Shown one piece after another: positions 59,233 to 64,000 of a DNA stretch of 64,000 bases. Both the position numbers and the translations under genes were made by a program. Where the stretch lies: positions 52,139,870 to 52,203,869 of the forward strand of contig CM054117.1 of assembly GCA_028673005.1 (NCBI GenBank), in the 5' to 3' direction. This stretch comes from Tanypteryx hageni. Lineage: Eukaryota > Arthropoda > Insecta > Odonata > Petaluridae. The notes under the pieces are model-generated. The model did not search any database. It was not told the DNA's origin and worked only from the letters and a program-made list of their open reading frames with translations. Numbering within the stretch: position 1 is the first letter of the stretch; every line of letters starts with the position of its first letter.

Positions 59233-59564
59233 CAAGGGTGCGGAACCTTTTCTACATGACGGGCCGCATTTGTGGTAACGAATCCTTCCGGGTGGCCGCA
59301 GTGGAAGTGCCAAGGCTTTGGCGAGCCGGATTAAAGTTGAAATCAAAAGTTATCTATAGATTCTGTAAGTAAAAATCAATCCTATACCAGAGTTTTAGGG
59401 TTAAAATTTTAACATTAAATGCTTTATTTGTCATAATTTGAATTTAGTAATACGAATGTTATCGTTGAATTTTACTCATCTCTTTTTCATCACAGCTTTG
59501 CGTACCGCACAAAAGGTTCTCCTGAGTCTAATGCGGCCCTCGGGCCGTGGCTTCCCTACCCCTG
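59233..59564. mobile_element. hAT-type MITE, copy 3
   Basis: A 332-bp non-coding element. The left end is CAAGGGTGCGGAACC and the right end in reverse CAGGGGTAGGGAAGCC, both followed by GC-rich 'gggccgcatt'. This is the CAGGGGT-type terminus of many hAT elements. The interior phrase 'gttttagggttaaaatttta' in reverse resembles copies 1 and 2 ('ttaaccctaaaa'). I could not find a clear 8-bp duplication. Confidence 0.7.
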
Positions 59565-59639
59565 TGTCTATGTATCACAAAATTTGGAACGATTATTGGG
59601 GGCATCAAGGGAAAGGCCCTAGGGTAGTTTAAATTCCCG

Positions 59640-60570
59640 ACAGATTTCCCATTAAAAAGTTATTCGTATTTGTTTTATTCCCCGTAAGATAATACGTAAA
59701 TATTCACTGTTATAAGTGCAGGCTTTCATTCATTTGCTTATATAAATTCGACAAATTGACGTAAGAACTTTGTACATGCACAGTATTTAAGAAGGATGGT
59801 CACAATTTCATATTCTTGTCGTCTTTTTCGTTTTTGACTCGAAATCGCTCGCATTTCACGTTTATTCCCATTAATTTGGACTAAATTTGCATTTTTAACG
59901 ATAAATATCTTGACGGCAGGGAAATTGTTAAAGTCCAAGGACTTAATATTGTTTCGATTTATTACTTTCTCCATACGTACCATAGGGAAAGTATTGTTTT
60001 CATGAAAAAATCGACTTCGAGATTTCAGTGGAAATACACGTTCTGAGGTCCCCTTCAACACGAAATTTTACGTTTAACATTTTTATATAGTTCAAAAGAA
60101 CTGATTGGTTTTTGGTAAAACTCGGTCAACCGGAAGTGGGTGTTTACTCTTGTCACTTATCCGTTAATTTGAAATATTTTCTTTAATATTTGATAAATGT
60201 AAAAATGTATTGAAGTAAAAGCTATAGGATATGTAATTTTCTACAACCTTTGTTTGACACGTTTTCCCATATAATTTATATTGTTTAAGAGATATTTTTT
60301 ATATATATAGCTGCCACCACCACGCCACCTACCATTTTTAATAATTGACGCTTAGTTATGTCTTATTGTCAGTAACGCTCCTTTTTCTTTTCTTTATTGT
60401 TAGAGCTTTGTGGCTATACCCAATGGTTTGAGTTTATTTTTTGTTCTTTGTGAAGTCTAAAAGGTTCTCGCAGTTTTATTAAATATTTATTATTATGTAA
60501 CCTATTTGGAATTTTTAGAAATATTACAGATATGGAGAAAGTCATGTGGTGGCCACATCAGATTTTTTAT
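59640..60570 (-). repeat. RTE-related dispersed repeat, copy 2
   Basis: Same order of phrases as 53600-54360, ending TCATGTGGTGGCCACATCA. The endonuclease-like piece is shortened ('ggctatacccaatggtttga'). Confidence 0.8.
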
Positions 60571-61509
60571 TTAGTTTAGTGAATCGTGCTTAAACGTGGT
60601 GTAATAATATAGCAAGTATATTAGTTAATTTAAATTTGAATTTAACGTTTTTTTCAACGCATTGCTGGTGGGTATTTACGTATTTTATTTTGTATGATTT
60701 TAAGCGCGATCAATAAATTTATTAATTAGTTTATATATAGTTAGCCTTAATATTAATTAGTAGTAAATTAGTAGATAATTTGTATTTCAAAAATCAATAT
60801 AAAAAGTTTTAAATAAGATACATAAATTTTAGTAATAAAATATTTTCTATATTTCATTTAAACAACATCCCGTGCGAAGTCGGGTAAGTCTTCTAGTATC
60901 TTATAAAATTATCATCTTGTTGGCAGGATCGCGAAAGGAAATTGGGCTCTTTAGACGTTCGCCCTTTTTATTTTCGCCCTTTTTAATTTTCGACTCTGAC
61001 TTTCGCCCTTTTGACGCTCGCCCTTATTGCGCTTCGTTTTAGGTTTCTTCTGCTGACGTTCCAACGATTTCGCTCGCAGGCGCGCTACTACTAATTGCAA
61101 TCGATTCGAAATGAGATACTTTTCTTATCTCATTAAGGTGCATTGAGTTTCATTCTGTGAAATTTAGAGAGGATTGAGTACGATATTTCGTTTGATAGTT
61201 AAAGATCGGCCATATAGAATTTTATAGCGACGAAGTTTTTTTAATAAGAAGGATAATTTCGACACAGTTGGGTGATCCAGTTTCAACATGTGCAGTTGAT
61301 ATTTTTTACCTGGACTTCGTTCTTCCGCGAAAAATTGCTGGCCAGGCAGTTTGCGTTTATTCCTTTGCATATTATCTGGCAGACAAAAAATGTTTCGTAG
61401 GATGATTATGACTCGTCAAATAGAATTCCTTCCTGAAAAATTTTATTGGACTAGCCTCAATCGTTACGCTTATATTTTGATTAAAAATTAATCCTGCGAT
61501 TTTATGAGA
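60571..61509. other. AT-rich stretch with a short repeated hexamer
   Basis: The motif 'cgcccttttt' or close variants occurs about five times at 60958-61028. No gene seen. Confidence 0.4.
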
Positions 61510-61803
61510 AGCTAGTTACTGTCGAGTTTGATGGAATAAAGCGATCCGAGGGTCCTATGCAGACAGGCATTAGCTGTAAAGTTTGGAATATCTGTATTTC
61601 TTCGAGGACGTCCATCGGGGCAGTTTGATACTAGTTTGGCTATTTCCGTCCCTACCAAGAATACATCCGCGTTCAGAAACGAGAAAATTGATCTGCTACG
61701 ATAGTTCAGTGGTAGAATATCCACCCGGCAAGTGGAAGACCCGGGTTCGATTCCCGGTCATAGCAGACTTTTTTCTAGTTTCAAAATTATTCCCAACTGT
61801 AGA
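61510..61803 (+). repeat. tRNA-core repeat, third copy (cassette inverted)
   Basis: Starts with the 'gatcc.a..gtcctatgcaga'-type block (61540-61575) that also precedes the 44500 copy. The cassette that follows ('cggggcagtttgatac', 'ttcagaaacgagaaaa', tRNA core, 'cttttttctagtttcaaaat') is in the opposite orientation to that block when compared with copies 1-2. Confidence 0.8.
61695..61765 (+). pseudogene. tRNA-like core, copy 3 (best preserved)
   Basis: Same 71-nt structure as the cores at 44192 and 44500, but the anticodon stem is perfect (TCCAC/GTGGA). Loop CCGGCAA would give anticodon GGC with an abnormal C at position 33. One acceptor mismatch (C-A) remains. Box A-like GTTCAGTGG and box B GGTTCGATTCC are intact, so it could still be transcribed by Pol III. 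Confidence 0.75.
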
Positions 61804-64000
61804 GTTTGTTTAAAGATTCAAGGATATGCATAATAACGTCTGAAGAGCCGCACGCGTCTCTGGAGCTGACTGTTGGCCACCTCTGGTCAAAAGAAAATAT
61901 AGAAAAGCCTTTCGTAACAATTTTTATTTTGGGGCATCTTTTCCGCTCTATTCGATACTCGCGGCACACTGAATAAAAATTCAAGACAAATTTCTGTAGA
62001 GCAATACTCTCTATCAAAGGTGAACATTAGTGAGAGAAAAGAATCAATTTTATACTAAACAATGAACTTTCAAGTAATTTAAATATTTCAGTGCTCTTAC
62101 GAAATAATTAAAAGATACAAATAAAAACAGTTTTTCTAAGATATTCCTCCCCTGTAGCTTCTACTAAATGAAACAGTATTACACATTTGATATTGAAGAA
62201 TCGCTTTTTATTGAAAAATATTCTCTGCAGCCGTTGTTTGAGAATAACAAATAGAGATATTATTCATTGTCTTGCCTTACCAAATTTACCACTGACGTAA
62301 AGTTCTACACATATTGGTTGTAGAGCACTTATCTGGTGAAAAGTTAGTTGCTTGTTGTATCATGCAGCTGGAACCATTTTCCTCTCGGCCACGAAAGACG
62401 ATCCACGAATTCATGTTAAACTCGTACAAAACATTGAACAACACCCAAGGCTAAATTTTGCAGGGATTTGGTCTAATGTACACGTTACTACTAATAACTA
62501 TGGTAAAAACTCAACGTGACGAAAAGGACGACTACATATACAATTTACTGAAGTTGGATTTTAGTTGAAGCCGCGTAGTGGTTTCCAGTTTCTCCTGTGT
62601 GGTCGCTTCCTACAAAATTCTATAGGAACTGCAACTTGAATTCGTTTATTAACTATTTGAAAGGCTTCAGAGTTATAATACTCAAAAGTAATACACTTGA
62701 GAGTCAGATCGAAGGGAACACTTAATAACAGGGGTCTCATTATCATCACCGCAGTTTAAAGATATATTCTTCACAGGGTGGACTTTTGATGTGATTCATT
62801 CCATAAATCGTGCAGAAAATAGGCATTATGATGAGGAAACTTATAATTAGAAATTTTTCGGATGATTAAGGTTGCAACATTTTTGCTACCCTCCAATGGA
62901 ATTATTACAGAATTCCTCGAATACTCCGTAATTGAGGAAGATTGGGCTAATATTAATTCTATGTTAAAATTCCCCTATGAAATGAGATTCAAGTTCCTTC
63001 ACATTCGAATGCTATTTCGAGGTATTTATGTAATGTGTCCCCCCACGAGCTTAAATTCATTGTAGTTTACAGGTTCCGGCTTCAATGTGTATTAAATTTT
63101 AAAAATAAAAAAAAACCGGTCAGATTTAAGGTTGGTTATATACATGCAAAGATTCCCTTTCAAAAATGTATGACTAATTAGGTATTTTATGGAATTTTTG
63201 CCTAAAAATTCCTTCAATGTATGGCAAAAGGCTCATACTTGCTCTCTTTGCTGGCATTTGTGGGTAATCTGGAATTATTAATACGAATTTGGGAATTTTT
63301 GGACTGATTTCGGACGATTGTCTCTACTTTCACCAGAATGATTTACGAGTGTACCGTTTATCATCTCGGAGAGGCCTGATTTATGTCACTCGATTTATTC
63401 TAAAACAAGTGTATTTTATCTTTTATATTATTTTAATTTGAAATAAAGTTTAAAAAATTTATTTTTCCATATATATATATATATAACTCAAGTTATTATA
63501 GAATGTCTCCGACTACATTCCCGTTAGTTTTTTATGCCCATGTACTCATCGAGTTCAGATTTTAAAATGAATGTTTTTATCGTATGTCATCATGTGTTGG
63601 TTACTCATTCCATTTGCGTTAAACTTAATTAAGTTTCGCGTAGTTTCATTGACCCCAGAGTGTTACAAAATTTATTTGCCATAAATATTTCCTTGCAACT
63701 CTTCACATGCACCGTATTAATAGCGCGCGGTTTTTGGAGAACTTTTTTCGTGTTGAAAGATATGCTTCACTCATTTGGCAGAGGTTCGATTCAGCTTTTG
63801 AAATTAATAATATTTTTGCTAAAATGTCATCAATTATCCACTCATTTGGTCAAGGCAGTAAAAAATCTCAACAATATGATGCGTTTGCTTTACGAATATG
63901 GCTATTCATGGATTTACAGTTCCATAAATTAATTGATCTCCATCTCGTTGGTCGATTCATTTATCGTCCCACGTATTTTTACCAATGAGAGAATCGTGAC
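61804..64000. other. AT-rich non-genic stretch
   Basis: No supported gene. A short (TA)n run is at 63471-63484. Overlapping plus frames at 63660-63988 have no recognisable domain. Confidence 0.4.

Overview
The window looks like AT-rich nuclear DNA from an arthropod, probably an insect. The evidence is the eukaryotic tRNA gene with internal A and B boxes, the mixture of mariner/Tc1, hAT, pogo/Tigger and RTE-type elements, and the many microsatellites and MITE-like repeats. I found no intact host protein-coding gene. Every protein-like stretch I recognise is a broken transposable-element protein. The only gene that looks functional is a tRNA-Ser(AGA) on the minus strand at 6370-6451. The organism call is an inference; no rRNA, mitochondrial or diagnostic host gene is present.

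Layout. 1-6.3 kb: AT-rich DNA with a mariner-type relic (1509-2194), a possible transposase tail (3600-3960), a ~143-bp tandem repeat (4436-4862) and a LINE C-terminal fragment (5137-5406). 6.3-10.3 kb: tRNA-Ser and a tRNA-Ser-like pseudogene, then a nest of repeats: a palindromic 'cgattt' family, an hAT-type MITE with target-site duplication, and 138-bp and ~220-bp tandem arrays. 10.35-14.6 kb: a large DNA transposon with ~0.4-kb inverted ends and a decayed, unclassified protein; it carries a nested ~1.1-kb insert and a piggyBac-like MITE. 15.5-17.2 kb: a ZMYM1-like hAT transposase relic. 17.2-24.7 kb: mostly featureless, with two more 'cgattt' elements and one short inverted repeat. 24.99-27.1 kb: a Tc1-like element whose two ends each hold nine 21-bp repeats. 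27-31 kb: no recognisable gene. 31.1-33.9 kb: an RTE-type LINE with endonuclease and reverse transcriptase, ending at a (TA)n tract. 34-44 kb: purine/pyrimidine-biased tracts, a GC-richer segment bounded by inverted repeats (39.53-40.28 kb) and a second hAT MITE. 44.16-44.69 and 61.5-61.8 kb: three copies of a repeat carrying a tRNA-like core. 45.2-46.5 kb: a DD41D mariner-like element. 48.7-49.9 kb: a Tigger relic abutting an RTE LINE 3' end. 53-54.4 and 59.2-60.6 kb: two copies of an RTE-related repeat and a third hAT MITE.

How it works together: the recognisable genes are parasites, all apparently inactivated by stops, frameshifts or truncation, and often inserted into one another. The MITEs and tRNA-like repeats would depend on enzymes supplied from elsewhere. 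The structures most worth a second look are the 10.35-14.6 kb transposon, the 21-bp repeat arrays of the Tc1-like element, and the tRNA-like cassette that appears in both orientations beside the same flanking block.
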